Position numbers and translations under genes: made by a program. A stretch of 64,000 nt of DNA from Anaspis maculata (Eukaryota; Arthropoda; Insecta; Coleoptera; Scraptiidae): NCBI GenBank assembly GCA_949128115.1, contig OX421964.1:49888601-49952600 (forward strand), given 5' to 3'. The stretch's first letter is position 1. Every line of letters begins with the position of its first letter. Below are positions 52,604-63,049 of this stretch, in pieces. Below the pieces are notes generated by a model. The model ran no database searches and was not told the DNA's origin. It saw nothing but the letters and a program-made list of their open reading frames with translations.

Positions 52604-52963
52604 TAGGGTTGCCAGATGCAAAACGCATATTTCCTGGAATAGAACGAACGTTTCCGGGATTTCCGGGACAATTTCCAAAAAAAATTCTTACACAATTTTG
52701 TCACCAATAAAATGAATAATTTCAATAAGCAAAACAAAAAACTTCTCCATTCTTTAACATAAAAAAAACCTGAATTTTAAATAAATCACTTGGACCGCCT
52801 TGGCGTGATGCCAATTTTACAAGATTGAATATCATTTTTTCAGGGAATTTTGAATTCCGTTGAAATTATGCATTTCCGGGACGGAGACTTGAAATTACGG
52901 GACACGGGACGACCTAACAAATTCCGGGACAATCCCGGAAATCCCGGGCATGTGGCAACCCTA
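52604..52963. mobile_element. hAT-type MITE, 360 bp, perfect 8 bp duplication
   Basis: The ends are TAGGGTTGCCAGAT and ATGTGGCAACCCTA. GTCAGCGT flanks both sides exactly (52596-52603 and 52964-52971). TTCCGGGATTTCCGGGAC-type words near the left end are mirrored near the right. Same terminal family as 13441-16878. Confidence 0.88.
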
Positions 52964-52971
52964 GTCAGCGT

Positions 52972-54715
52972 CCGTTACACCCTAGGGAACATGGCCAACC
53001 GCGTTTTAATTTCTGCTGAATTTAAAACGTGATCGGCATATACTTAATAAATCTATATGGCTAGCCTGCCGGATTTTGCTTGATATTTTTGACCCCAACA
53101 TGTGCCGAAATCTCGGGCTAAAAGTCATTACGGCGCAAGCGCGAGACTGTGGAAGGGAGGATGAGGGGGGTACATAGCATGTACATAGCGCGGACAAATT
53201 CGAATCGACTGGTGCAGAATGACCAATATAACAACGAAAAAATGTACTGCTGACTTTCATTCAATTTGTCATTTTGACAGCTGCAGGGGTTTTGAGGTTA
53301 TAACAGGCAGTGAATTTTCATTTTTTAACGCTAAGTTCGTACAGAAAGTTACAAAAAAAGCCGTGAGCATCTGGAGGAGGCGTATTGCACGTACTAACTG
53401 ACTTATTTTGATAAATTTACAAGAATCTCAAAGATGCGATTTAAAAGGTAAGTCGAGTATAATCTGGAAAACACTCATCTTCTTAACAATTGTTGTAGAA
53501 TGAGAATTTCCGTCAACCAAGTGAGATTGCATTGGAAAGGTACTCGCATTCACCTTTCTTCATGGTAGATGCATAATCATCAGTCAGAGGAATGGTTCTT
53601 CGACTTAATCCACCACAACATCCTTATGTTGAGCAGCTCTCTCTGAAATGATGTGTAATAAATAAGCCCTTTCATAAAGCTCTGAGAGGGAAAACCAATT
53701 TAATCTAGATGTAGCTTTCAGATATTGGAACTTGATGATGTTCAAAAGCTGTCAAGTGCAACAGGCAACTGAAATCGGAATACTCATCTTTCAACGTTTT
53801 GTGGAAGGAAATACATTTGCTTAATTAAAATGATTCACACCTGGTTTGTCCATTGAAAAGGAAAACATGACTTGCATTATTAAAGTATCAATGCTCGAGT
53901 GCAATAAAGGTTGTGTCAAATTTTAGTTCTGTAGCAAACATATCTAATTTTCAAGGTAGAATTAAATGCAAACCTAGTTACTTCAAGGAAAGAATGTGAT
54001 GGGAATCCAAGGTATAGCTCCAAGCGACTATTTAGTTACCAAAACCCAGGTGAGACAGCCTTTATTTTGGCTTGCAGAACTGTGCAGAACACATTTAATA
54101 AGTGACAACCCTCCTAGGTGACAACTGAGTATTATCCCAAGTTTGTTTCTCGGTAATACTCGGTATACAAATAATTGCATGGAACTATTATATTTTGTAA
54201 TGCCATCATGTCTGAAAAACAAAGCTTTCCGACTACCACAAAAAAAACAGTTTGCTCACAATCAACAATACATAATATAATGGTTTATTTTGTAACTACT
54301 ACTGACTATTTTCCATCACATCCCGTTTCTAAAGGGGTTTGACTGGGATTTTTACTGTAGGTGGAACAGCTTGATATGTACCGAACTTCTTTCCAGTCTA
54401 CTATGTACATTGATTTGCGATGCATCACATCAGAAAAGATGACTTAAAATTTCTGGGTGCAAGATGTCTCAAACTACTTCCTATACTGGAAACGTCGTCT
54501 TTAGTTTATTGGCTAGAATGGACTTTTCAGGTAACTATCGGTGTACATACCATACACAACCATACCAAATATGATGCTAAAAATTTTGGGGTAGAAAATG
54601 TATAGAGAAATGTTGACGCAGTTAAATTTTTCAATACATTGTAATTTTACACGAAATAATCCAACTTCAAGGTTCAACTTTCATCATTTCTGACAGGGGT
54701 AGATGGGCTCCCCTG
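52972..54715. other. Mostly unique DNA with one candidate small spliced unit
   Basis: Unlike most of the window this stretch shows no inverted repeat longer than about 25 bp. A possible first exon pair lies at 53434-53539 (next entry). Several RTGATGT and CTGA words near 53650-53770 hinted at box C/D RNAs, but the spacing is too short to call one. Confidence 0.35.
53434..53539 (+). other. Candidate small exon pair with a 51 bp intron
   Basis: ATGCGATTTAAAAG followed by GTAAGT (intron 53448-53498, ending TTGTTGTAG), then AATGAGAATTTCCGTCAACC to TTGGAAAG before another GTACTC. Joined, it reads in frame (MRFKRMRISVNQVRLHWKG). The frame ends eight codons later if not spliced again. Intron length and sites match the other introns here, but I recognise no protein and cannot find a third exon. 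It could be the 5' end of a gene or a non-coding host transcript. Confidence 0.3.
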
Positions 54716-55270
54716 GGCCGGTGAGGTTTGTAAAATTTGGGCCGGTAGAATAAAACACCTTCATTTTACGATGAAAGTTTTGAGAAGAAAGACCTGCGAC
54801 GGGGAAATGAACAATTTTTCAAGGCAGTGCACTGCATTTAGCGGCGCCCCATGCAATCCAACTTTAAAAGTTATTGTTCATCTAAGTAGGTTTTCTCAAC
54901 CTCACAGGGAACACTCGACATTGGGCATTTTCATTACATTCTCTTTAGTACTGCCGCGCTTGATCCCTTTATTGCCATCATTGTGGGCCAAGGGGGAAAA
55001 GCTAATTTTTCTTCTGGGTCGGTGAGATCTGTAAAATTTGGGCCGGTAGGATAAAACCAACACTTTTATTTTAAAATGAGAGTTTTGAGAAGAGAGATCT
55101 GCGCCGGGGAAATTAACAACTTTTCAACGCAGTGCGCTCAGCGGCGCCTCATGCAATCCAACTTATAAGTTAGTTATTGTCCATCTAAGTAGGTTTTCTC
55201 AACATCACAGGGGTCACTCGACAGTGGGCATTTTAATTCCATTCTCTCAAGTACTGCCGCGCTTGACCAC
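54716..55270. repeat. Direct tandem duplication of a ~290 bp unit
   Basis: GGTAGAATAAAAC.../GGTAGGATAAAAC... units start near 54716 and 55016. Shared words include TTTGTAAAATTTGGGCCGGT-type, TTTTGAGAAGA, ATGCAATCCAACTT, CATCTAAGTAGGTTTTCTCA and GTACTGCCGCGCTTGA. The second unit is about 30 bp shorter in places. No coding function. Confidence 0.8.
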
Positions 55271-55711
55271 TTGACCATTATTTATTATCAGTGATCACCG
55301 CCTACCTAGCATGAGTAATCAGCGAGGAGCCGCCAACTAATAGAGATTATGTCCAGTACCGAGCACAGCGATTTCCACTCCAGGGGGGCTCACGTTTTTC
55401 TAATTTCGTGCGCAGTCTCGAAAATTTTGATTTGCGGATGCGTCGCGTCAAGGTGACGTTGACAGTTGTCACATTATGTACATGCACATCTATCAAGGCG
55501 TCAAAATCAAGCTAGCATCATACCATGCGTGCCAACACAACACATTTTTCCCACAGCTCAGTCGAATGAAAAAAGCCGTTGAGTTGATCACAGCTACTGG
55601 GTTATTTTTCAGACGAAATTTCCAAGCTTTGTGGCGACTGTTATTGATCAAAAATACTTGGATTGCTTCCTCTTAGTTCCTAGGCCGGTTTAGGTCACCC
55701 CATACACCCCT
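55271..55711. other. Unassigned stretch
   Basis: No recognisable gene or repeat. A 66-codon frame at 55476-55676 has no domain or splice support. Confidence 0.35.
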
Positions 55712-56058
55712 GTTTTTTTGACAATTTATATTGCGTAAACGGTCGAAGTAATTTAGCCTTGATTTGGCGCCAATTACCTCACAGACATCATCTATTCACT
55801 TGTTAAATTTCAACCAAATCCAACCAGTTCCAACGGAGTTATGGACGTCGACTCCGGCCTCCGGCAATGGTTTTTTAAAGTCGCGATCTCTGTAACTCTG
55901 CCGCCACGGTTGGATTTTTTCAAGATTTGAGTTATAAGTAGATGATGTCTGTAAAGTAAGATTCACTATAACCGTTTGCGAAACATAAATTCTCAAAAAC
56001 GAAGAAAGTTGAAATTTAAAGTAGGATATTTTCGTAGAAAAACACAGGGGTCCCTATG
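55712..56058. repeat. Degenerate inverted repeat
   Basis: ACCCCTGTTTTTTTGAC at the left and AAAAACACAGGGGT at the right tip. Inside, ACAGACATCATCTATTCACTT is mirrored by AGTAGATGATGTCTGT. The arms are more diverged than the other palindromes, suggesting an older element. Confidence 0.5.
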
Positions 56059-57195
56059 TCTTGCTGGGAGTTGTGCTCTAACATAAATTTTGTCTTGACC
56101 GCATCATCAGCTACCCAAACCTAAAATGTACATGAAATCTGCAAATGCGCATTAGGTTCAATCGGTCGTTGCTCTTTCGCATTAGGCACGAACTGTTGTT
56201 CGTTCTTTCTTTTACTGGGACGTAATATATTGAATTATCTATATCAAATACCTAAAGAGCGCTTTTAGCGTATTTTTAGTTGCAGCCTTATTACCTTATT
56301 TCATATTAGTTGGTTTTTCGTGAAACATTCGAATAAATTTTGAAATTCTAAAAGTAACTACGTATAATCAAACTGTCTTAGTGTCGAATATCTTAGTAAA
56401 GCTCCACTATATTTCTCAAGTCAATAATGAACCCCAGAAAGACCGTTTTTCTATACGTATCCAATAACGGGACTCCAAGGTCATTTTTGAGGAACTTCAC
56501 AAACTCCTCAAGTTCTTGAGACCGCGTAAGTATTGAATCGTGGCTGCGGTCGTCAGGTCGCACTTTGAAGCGGTTGTGTTTGGAGAACTTATTTTTGTAG
56601 TGCAAAGTGTCGAACGCGTCACATTACGCTTTCTCATTTGCAATGCGATGCTTACACTGCAATTAAGCGTTTGTGCTGCGAGCCGCGAATCTTTCCTTTG
56701 CCTCGAGGCGATGCTTTGGAGGTCAGTTATATGCAACCATCTTATCACGTCATTATTCGCATCTCTCAAAATTCTTTTGTCACCAGGCGCATTTCTTAAC
56801 AGCTTAAGCGTATGGTAGGCATCGTAGATTTTCTTTGGAAATTGTTGGTTTTGAAATTCAAATCGGCCCCCAACTGGTTTGCTATGGCAATATTGACAGG
56901 TGCTCCATCAAACGGTATGGAACATGATGTGACTCCTGTTTTCTTCAACAGTGCAAAATGGTGTTTCATCAGATTTTCTTTTTCAACCCCATACATATTT
57001 TTTCATGTAAAGATCCCAATGGTACTTTCAGCCTGCGTTTAGAGCCACGGTTATTACACCGACGACGTTCTTGGCCAATGGAGTGTTCTTATCCTCATTT
57101 GACACATTTCTGTTGGTTTTCAAATCAACCCCGCCCAAAAAATGATTCCCGTCAAAAATTAATTGATCCTTCATCAACATTTCGTACACTAGCGA

Positions 57196-58164
57196 TGGAC
57201 AGGGAGCTGGTGCCTCAAAACTTACGTCATAAAATACATTATTTTGACCCTGTAAGTCTGATGTGCGTTGATAAGGTTGTTGAAATTTTTCATTGGCCGC
57301 ATTCGTAAGTCACAACACAACAGTTGTGGAGCACTTCTACGCCATTGGTCAAAATTCAAATTTTGACGAATCGCGTGGATGTGCTCCACAACTGTTGTGG
57401 CTTACGAATGCGGCCATAGTCTTACATGTCAGACCGGGGGCTTTAGGCTGGTATAGGCTTGTCAATTTTCGAAAAATGGCCAAAATTTACATAAGTACAT
57501 GAATGAAACCAACGGGCTTTTGTGTGGGAACATCCCCTCAATAAAAAATCGGGTCGTGAGACAAAATGTTTGGGGGCTTTTGGTCCATAAGACAAGTTTG
57601 AAATTTTCAAAAAGGGCCAAAATTCACCCCCTCCTGAAGATTTCCCCTTAGACATAATTTCAAGAATGAACAACGATTTTCACATGATTTTTCACGTAGG
57701 TTTCGAATCTGTCCACAAAAACTTTCAATGGTAATTATATGGCTTACGGGGTGCAACATCGAAAAAAATTCTCAAATCGGACACCTGTATTTTAACATGG
57801 AAATCGATTCCGTTTTTCATCCTGATTACAAATATATATCACACTTGGTGGGTTAGTCAACAAAACGCCTGTGAAAAAATTGATAAATTTCGGTTCTTTT
57901 TTGAAAATTTTAAACTGGTCTTATGGACCGAAAGCCTCCAAAAATGTTGTCTTACGACCAGATTTTCGATCAAGGGGACGTTCTCACACAAAATCCCGTT
58001 GGTTTCATTCATGTACCTTATGACGTAAATTTTTGGCCATTTTTTCGAAAATTGACATGTTAAGACAAAGAAATTTTTAACAACCTTATGAACGCACATG
58101 AGACCTACAGGGTTGAAATCATGTACCTAATGACGTAAGTTTTGAGGCATCAGCTCCCTGTCCA
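57196..58164. mobile_element. 0.97 kb palindrome inserted in the P-element relic
   Basis: TGGACAGGGAGCTG (57196) and CAGCTCCCTGTCCA (58164) are the tips. The arms share GCACATGAGACC-type words, TTATGACGTAA, and a longer inner block about the phrase GGTCCATAAGAC/GTCTTATGGACC. The left arm carries a further 123 bp MITE that the right arm lacks. The transposase reading resumes on each side. Confidence 0.75.
57294..57416. repeat. 123 bp hairpin MITE inside the palindrome's left arm
   Basis: TGGCCGCATTCGTAAGYCAC ends are mirrored (GTGGCTTACGAATGCGGCCA). The inner arms contain CAACAGTTGTGGAGCAC and its complement around an AAAATTC loop region. Confidence 0.8.
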
Positions 58165-58500
58165 CAAGTTATGTAACTGACTTTCGATTTGCTCTGTCTC
58201 TCAGCGATGGCGTCAAAATCGTGCTTGGGCAATCCCGGGGCACCGTCTATCTCTATCCTAGTGAACCAGCTTCTTATTGTTCTTGGATGGGGCAATATGT
58301 TGCCCTGTTGCCCTACGTTTTTTTGACGTAGTTGTAAGCTTTGGTCGACTAAAATTGCAGGGTAAATACGAAGCGCCTGATCTCAGGACTGTAGTCAACG
58401 ACGATAGGACGCTCACTCAACGACGATTTTCTTGTTCTTTTTTATACGTTTCATAAACTCTCTCCAGCTTTCCGGTATGCCAGTCTGCAGAGAAGAAGCA

Positions 58501-58966
58501 CATGATAAATCAATCATGAACAAAGTGCTGTGTGAATAATTAAAAAAAAAGGCTGCATTCATAAAACGGAGCGCTCCGGGAGTGGAACCTTTACTACCAA
58601 CCTAATCAATGTCGTCACCTACGGGTATTTAAAGCGAGTCCTCTTTGAAAAGATCACATCAATAAAACTGCACAAAAGTAAAAAATAGGTCTGTTTTGAC
58701 AGCAGTTGGAAATGGTTTGTAAACGTTCAGAATCAAGCCCACAGATAAAAATTCGTCCTTCAAGTCGTTCTCAATTGATCTTTTCATTCTGGGAACTTTC
58801 ATCTGCTAAACGTGAGTTTTCGATTTTTTTGAAGGCACATGTTTTACGCAAGATTGACTCTTCCACCGTGCTACTGGTATTAAGATATCGGATATTAGGT
58901 CGCCAAAATATTTGGGCATGAGTGTAGATCCAACAGGAATTATACCACCCGCCTCTGCAACTACAC
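58501..58966. other. Unassigned stretch
   Basis: No gene is called. A minus-strand frame (59007-58771) overlaps the MITE below and has no recognisable domain. Confidence 0.35.
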
Positions 58967-58969
58967 TTA

Positions 58970-59132
58970 GGGTCAAATTTAGAGTCATCACTCAACCTAC
59001 ACTCCACTTACTTGAATTCTCACTCAATTTGACCCAACACAATGGTTTCAGGTGAAAATCCCATTATCTTGGGGTGAGTTGAGCAAAGAATGAGTGAGAG
59101 TGTAGGATGAGTGACGTCTCTGAATTTGGCCC
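58970..59132. mobile_element. PIF/Harbinger-like MITE, 163 bp, TTA duplication
   Basis: The ends GGGTCAAATTTAGAG and CTCTGAATTTGGCCC are inverted repeats with two mismatches. TTA flanks both (58967-58969, 59133-59135). Subterminal CACTCAACCTACACTC and GAGTGTAGGATGAGTG continue the symmetry. Confidence 0.8.
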
Positions 59133-59176
59133 TTACTAGTCTGTCTGTTTGGTATCATAGGTAGTCGGTAGAAGGT

Positions 59177-59285
59177 AGTCGACGCAGAAGTTGCTCTGGC
59201 CGAAGCAGTTACGGCATTGGTCGACGCAGGGATCTCGCTAGTCGATACAAGAACTGCACTAGTCAACACAGAAACTACTGGTCGA
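59177..59285. repeat. 21 bp minisatellite (five degenerate units)
   Basis: Units begin TAGTCGACGCAGAAGTTG, TGGCCGAAGCAGTTACGG, TGGTCGACGCAGGGATC, TAGTCGATACAAGAACTG and TAGTCAACACAGAAACT, each 21 bp. Because 21 is a multiple of three, both strands stay open and encode seven-residue repeats (for example VDAEVAL, AEAVTAL, VDAGISL on +). No gene context supports translation. Confidence 0.8.
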
Positions 59286-60181
59286 CGGTTCTAGAGTATG
59301 TTTTGTTTATTGTTGTACTTACTCAATTGGTATAAAGCGAGGTATTACTAAGTAACAACTACGCTGTGGGAAAGTAAAGATGGGCTCTCGAGGCCATATG
59401 CTTTAGATCTGAGGTAGGTAGGCACTCACTATACAGTGACCCAAGGAAAACGAAACAGATTTTCGGGCACTTGACCTCATTTGTTTGTATACTGTGATAT
59501 GTTCACTAGAGGGACATAAGCCCCGTCATGGGCCCGGCAACTTCGAGCCAGCCTCCTAGAAGGGGCTGTAACCCCCCAAAAATACTGAAATTAGCATTGG
59601 GTGGTATTAATAAAAAATAAGCATAATAAAATAAATAATACTACCCATTATCTTGAAAACTTTGCATCGAATCGAAAAAATAATAACCCGCTGTAAAGAC
59701 AATTGAACCAGCTTTAAAACGATTGATCACTCAACTCAACCTCATTACGCTGTCGACAGCGGCACGGTTCGCATCGGCTGTTTGTTTATAGTGCAAATTA
59801 TCACGAAATTTGCTCTCGCGAGCCGAAATTTATTTGTGTTATCGGCCCTGCGTCCTCTCCAGAGTCAGTGTCTTGTGTCCTGTTGAGTTTGTTTGCATGG
59901 ATCTGCTTAGAAATGCATACATAATAATTAATAATTTATACAGTTGTTGTGTTTCGTCTCTTGATTGTTTTTGCAGGCAGGGCTTTTTGCTGTGTCTCTG
60001 TCTGGAAGATAAGCAACTACGAAGGCTATCCCACAATTATTTGTTGTCCATCCAAAGTTTTCGGCTCTGAACTGGTAAAATCCGGCTGTTATCTGCTGGG
60101 GACCGTTCTTCATCGTCCAGTGGGGCGACCTTGTGGGGCCCTGGGCTGGAGATTTGGTTCACACAGGTGGTAGTGATAATA
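59286..60181. other. Unassigned stretch, includes the 5' region of the non-LTR element
   Basis: The part just upstream of ORF1 (from roughly 59.75 kb) may be the 5' UTR of the retrotransposon, as its base composition is more GC-rich than the AT-rich DNA before it. I cannot define the 5' end without a target duplication. Confidence 0.35.
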
Positions 60182-61516
60182 ATGGGTCTGGACTGTGCTT
60201 TGTGTGCCAAGGGCATTGGGCGGTATGAAGATTATGTGAAGTGCACCGGTAAGTGTGAGCGTTTTTATCATGTCTCATGTATTGGTTTATCCGTAGAGAA
60301 TTTCTGTGACATGAAAAGGAGTGGAGAGGTGAAGAGCTGGTTATGCACTAATTGTGCTCTGCCTACCCCTATGAAGGATGCTGAGACTTCTGAGGTCTCC
60401 ACATTGGGAGCCGATCAAAAAGAGTGTGCGGATGAGGAAATGCACCATGCCCGCCTCTCGGAATGTGCGCGCTGTCATGCCCGCCTCTCGGAATGTGCGC
60501 GCTGTCAGACTCTCGAGCTCAGGCTGCAGGAGTTGACAGTGAGTATTTCAGGTATTATTGCGAAGGAACTCAGCGCATTTAAATCAAATTTCTCTGATAC
60601 TTTACGTGATTTGATGTCAGAGAATTTTAATAAACTTAAAGCTGAACTATGTGATACCAACAAACCCGTCATAAACCATTTGCCTGCTTCTGTTCCCGAG
60701 GGAGGGCCCTCTGGTTTGATCGGTAACGCCAAAAGTTTCTCCACTGTTGCTAAATCTGAGTCACTAATAATTGTCAAGCCCAAAAATACTAAACAGACGA
60801 CAATCAAAACTAAGTCTGACATTTTGCAAAGGGTGAATCCACTTCAGTCTGGTATAAATGTGATAAGTAGCAGGGGAACTCGAGATGGAGGTGTGCTGAT
60901 TGGTTGCGAGAGTGGTGTGGACTCCCAAAAATTCAAAGAAGTTGCTAAGGGGGTACTTGATGATTCCTACGAGGTGAAGGAGGTTCGGGGAGTCTCACCA
61001 AGGATCAAAATTGTCGGATTGACGGAGAAAATGGAAGATGAGGACCTTATTGAATACCTGAGAAAGCAAAACAAAAACATTTTTAGTGAAGAGGGGAAGT
61101 GTCGCATTATCTCTTGTACTGGCACGCGACGAAACAATAAAGTGCTTCAGGTTATTGTAGAGGTGGACCCGCTCACTTATAAAAAAGCTATTTTGGAAGG
61201 TAATGTCATTGTTGGTTACAGCTTTTGTAGTGTGTTTGAGGCCGTTGAGGTGGTTCGCTGTTTTAATTGTTGTGGGTTCCACCATATAAGTAGGTCTTGT
61301 AAGAGTAAGGTGTGCTGTCCTCGGTGTGCGGGAGAACATAGCGTGAAGGAATGTGAATCGACTACCTTAAAGTGTAGAAATTGCTCAAAGCTAAGTAGCC
61401 CATCGGCTTCGGGCTCCGTCCTGGGTGTTGAGCATGCTGCTTGGGATTCGGGCTGTCCTGTGTACCGTGGAGCGCTCGAGAGTATTAGGGAGGGGATTCT
61501 CAGTCGTGTCCCATAG
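60182..61516 (+). CDS. Non-LTR retrotransposon ORF1: PHD-finger plus zinc-knuckle protein
   Basis: 444 residues from the first ATG of the frame (60182); earlier in-frame sequence opens only at GTG. Residues 5-58 fit a C4HC3 PHD finger (C5, C8, C21, C25, H30, C33, C55, C58). Next is an exact 30 bp tandem duplication (60448-60507) giving HARLSECARC twice, then a helical region, an RRM-like middle, and three C-terminal knuckles: CFNCCGFHHISRSC (CX2CX4HX4C), CPRCAGEHSVKEC, and CRNC with a distant H and C. PHD-bearing ORF1 proteins occur in CR1/Jockey-group elements and are thought to bind RNA or chromatin. The frame is intact and ends at TAG 61514-61516. Confidence 0.85.
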   Translation: MGLDCALCAKGIGRYEDYVKCTGKCERFYHVSCIGLSVENFCDMKRSGEVKSWLCTNCALPTPMKDAETSEVSTLGADQKECADEEMHHARLSECARCHARLSECARCQTLELRLQELTVSISGIIAKELSAFKSNFSDTLRDLMSENFNKLKAELCDTNKPVINHLPASVPEGGPSGLIGNAKSFSTVAKSESLIIVKPKNTKQTTIKTKSDILQRVNPLQSGINVISSRGTRDGGVLIGCESGVDSQKFKEVAKGVLDDSYEVKEVRGVSPRIKIVGLTEKMEDEDLIEYLRKQNKNIFSEEGKCRIISCTGTRRNNKVLQVIVEVDPLTYKKAILEGNVIVGYSFCSVFEAVEVVRCFNCCGFHHISRSCKSKVCCPRCAGEHSVKECESTTLKCRNCSKLSSPSASGSVLGVEHAAWDSGCPVYRGALESIREGILSRVP

Positions 61517-61519
61517 CGG

Positions 61520-63049
61520 TTGCAGTTTAAACACGGAGATGGGCTGCTGGGTAGCCTTTCTGACACTGCTGATAATAATCGATCTGCTGAGAGTTCACTT
61601 TGCTATTACCAAAATGTACGCGGAATGCTGTCAAAAACGATGCAATTTTATGAGACCGCATTAAACTCAAGCTACGACATGATTGCCCTAACCGAAACTT
61701 GGCTTAACTCAAATATCAATAGCGGTGAGATCTTTGACTCCCTACAGTATAACGTGTTTCGATCTGACAGAGATTTTGAGAGGGTAGGTCTAAGTAGAGG
61801 TGGTGGTGTTCTCCTTGCGGTTCACAAAAAATATCAATCATTACTGATGGATAACAAAGACCTGGATGTTGGCCTAGCTGATTGTCACAATGTGGACTTC
61901 GTCATTGTTAGGGTTACTTTGGGCAGGTCCAGCTGTTTTGTTGTGGTTCTCTACGTTCCCCCTAAAACGGCTCTAACAGAATTTGAAAGTACAATGCTAA
62001 TGCTGGAGAATCTACACTTGTTGCTGGGAAGTCGTATTTTGATTGTTGGTGATTTCAATGTTCCGGAATATTACGACTGCAAGATTGGTATCACTCCAAA
62101 CACCAATAAAGTACAGGTGGTAAACAACTTATGTGCGCTTCATGACTTGCAACAATCAAATACAAAGTTGAACCACAACTCACGATTACTGGATCTCGTT
62201 TTGTGTAATTTTCCTTGTCTTGTCTCCGAGCCTCCAGATGTTCTCTTGGATGAGGATGCTCACCATCCGGCTTTTGTGATTGAGTTTGAGCATGGCGACT
62301 CTCGGAGCGAGACGGAATTACCTGTACGATCCGAGGGTTACAACTTCAAAAAAGCAAATTTCTTGGCTCTATATGATGAACTTGTGAGCACGACCTGGGA
62401 CTTCCTTTATACCTATGACGACCCAAACAGCGCAGTTGCGGCTTTTTACGATAAGCTTTACGGTATTCTGAATAAGCATGTGCCAGCCAGAAAAGAATCA
62501 GGTGGGAGTTACCCCGCATGGTACAATGGTGAAATAATTAGGCTCTTGAAAACCAAGGGGCGAGCCTGGACCAAATATAGACGATCTCCAACCACAACTA
62601 ATTACAATAAATTCAAGTCACTAAGGTCTCAACTAAAATCCCTCACCACAGACTCTCATAAAAAATATAATCTAAGGGTGGAACGTGAAATCAAAGAGAA
62701 TCCGAGGGCTTTTTGGTCACATATCAACTCCAAGCGAAAAAATGAAGGTATGCCATCTGTGATGCTTTATAATGGCGAAGAATTACAGAATTCCACTGCG
62801 GTTGTGAATGCATTCGCTGACTCTTTTTCGAAAAACTTCAACACCTGTGACAATAATATTGGTCAGAACATTCCAATTGACAATACCACATCTTCTTTTC
62901 TACAGGTGACATCTATCCCTGAGGCACAGACTACCAATACAGACGGTCAACCGGCGAACAGGGCGATGTGTTTCTGGGTTGCCACTGCCAGGTGGCGTTC
63001 GTCCCGAAGTGTCGCTCCGCGGGGCGCGAGACCGTGCGTCACATTCTAA
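61520..63049 (+). pseudogene. Non-LTR ORF2: AP-like endonuclease, truncated before reverse transcriptase
   Basis: It lies in the same frame as ORF1, two codons after the ORF1 TAG, opening at TTG with no usable ATG before the domain. Counted from 61520, it has all endonuclease motifs: QNVRG (31-35), TETW (58-61), RGGGVLL, YVPP (145-148), GDFN (177-180), LDLVL (224-228) and DAHHP (246-250). The typical linker follows (YPAWYNGEI, AFWSHIN, NAFADSFSKNF). At about 62945, just where reverse transcriptase should begin, the sequence changes to unrelated GC-rich DNA and the frame ends by chance at 63049. No RT is encoded, so this copy is dead despite an intact-looking endonuclease. Confidence 0.85.

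Larger units (their letters stand above)
56393..58500 (-). pseudogene. P-element / THAP9-type transposase relic, split by a palindrome
   Basis: The pieces, from high to low coordinates, follow family order. 58500-58166: YSPEIR, KAYNYV and GAPGLP-like residues across shifted frames. After the palindrome, 57195-57030: LVYEMLMKDQLIFDGNHF, GGVDLKT and LAKNVVGVITVALNAG. 56996-56796: HHFALLKKTGVTSCS, FDGAPVN and LGADLNF. 56795-56497: DANNDVIRWLHITDL and LAAQTLNCSVSIAL. 56605-56393: HYKNKFSKHNRF and TYRKTVFLGFIIDL, the conserved end. I recognise this order from P-element and THAP9 transposases (RNase H-like core with a GTP-binding insertion). Several frameshifts and stops are present and no N-terminal THAP zinc domain is visible, so it is inactive. 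Confidence 0.75.

Noticed and set aside
53640..53780. Box C/D snoRNA genes
   Set aside because: RTGATG and CTGA words occur, but only about 40 nt apart and without terminal stems.
62945..63049. C-terminal part of ORF2
   Set aside because: The last ~35 codons are GC-rich unrelated sequence after the truncation point and lack any RT motif.
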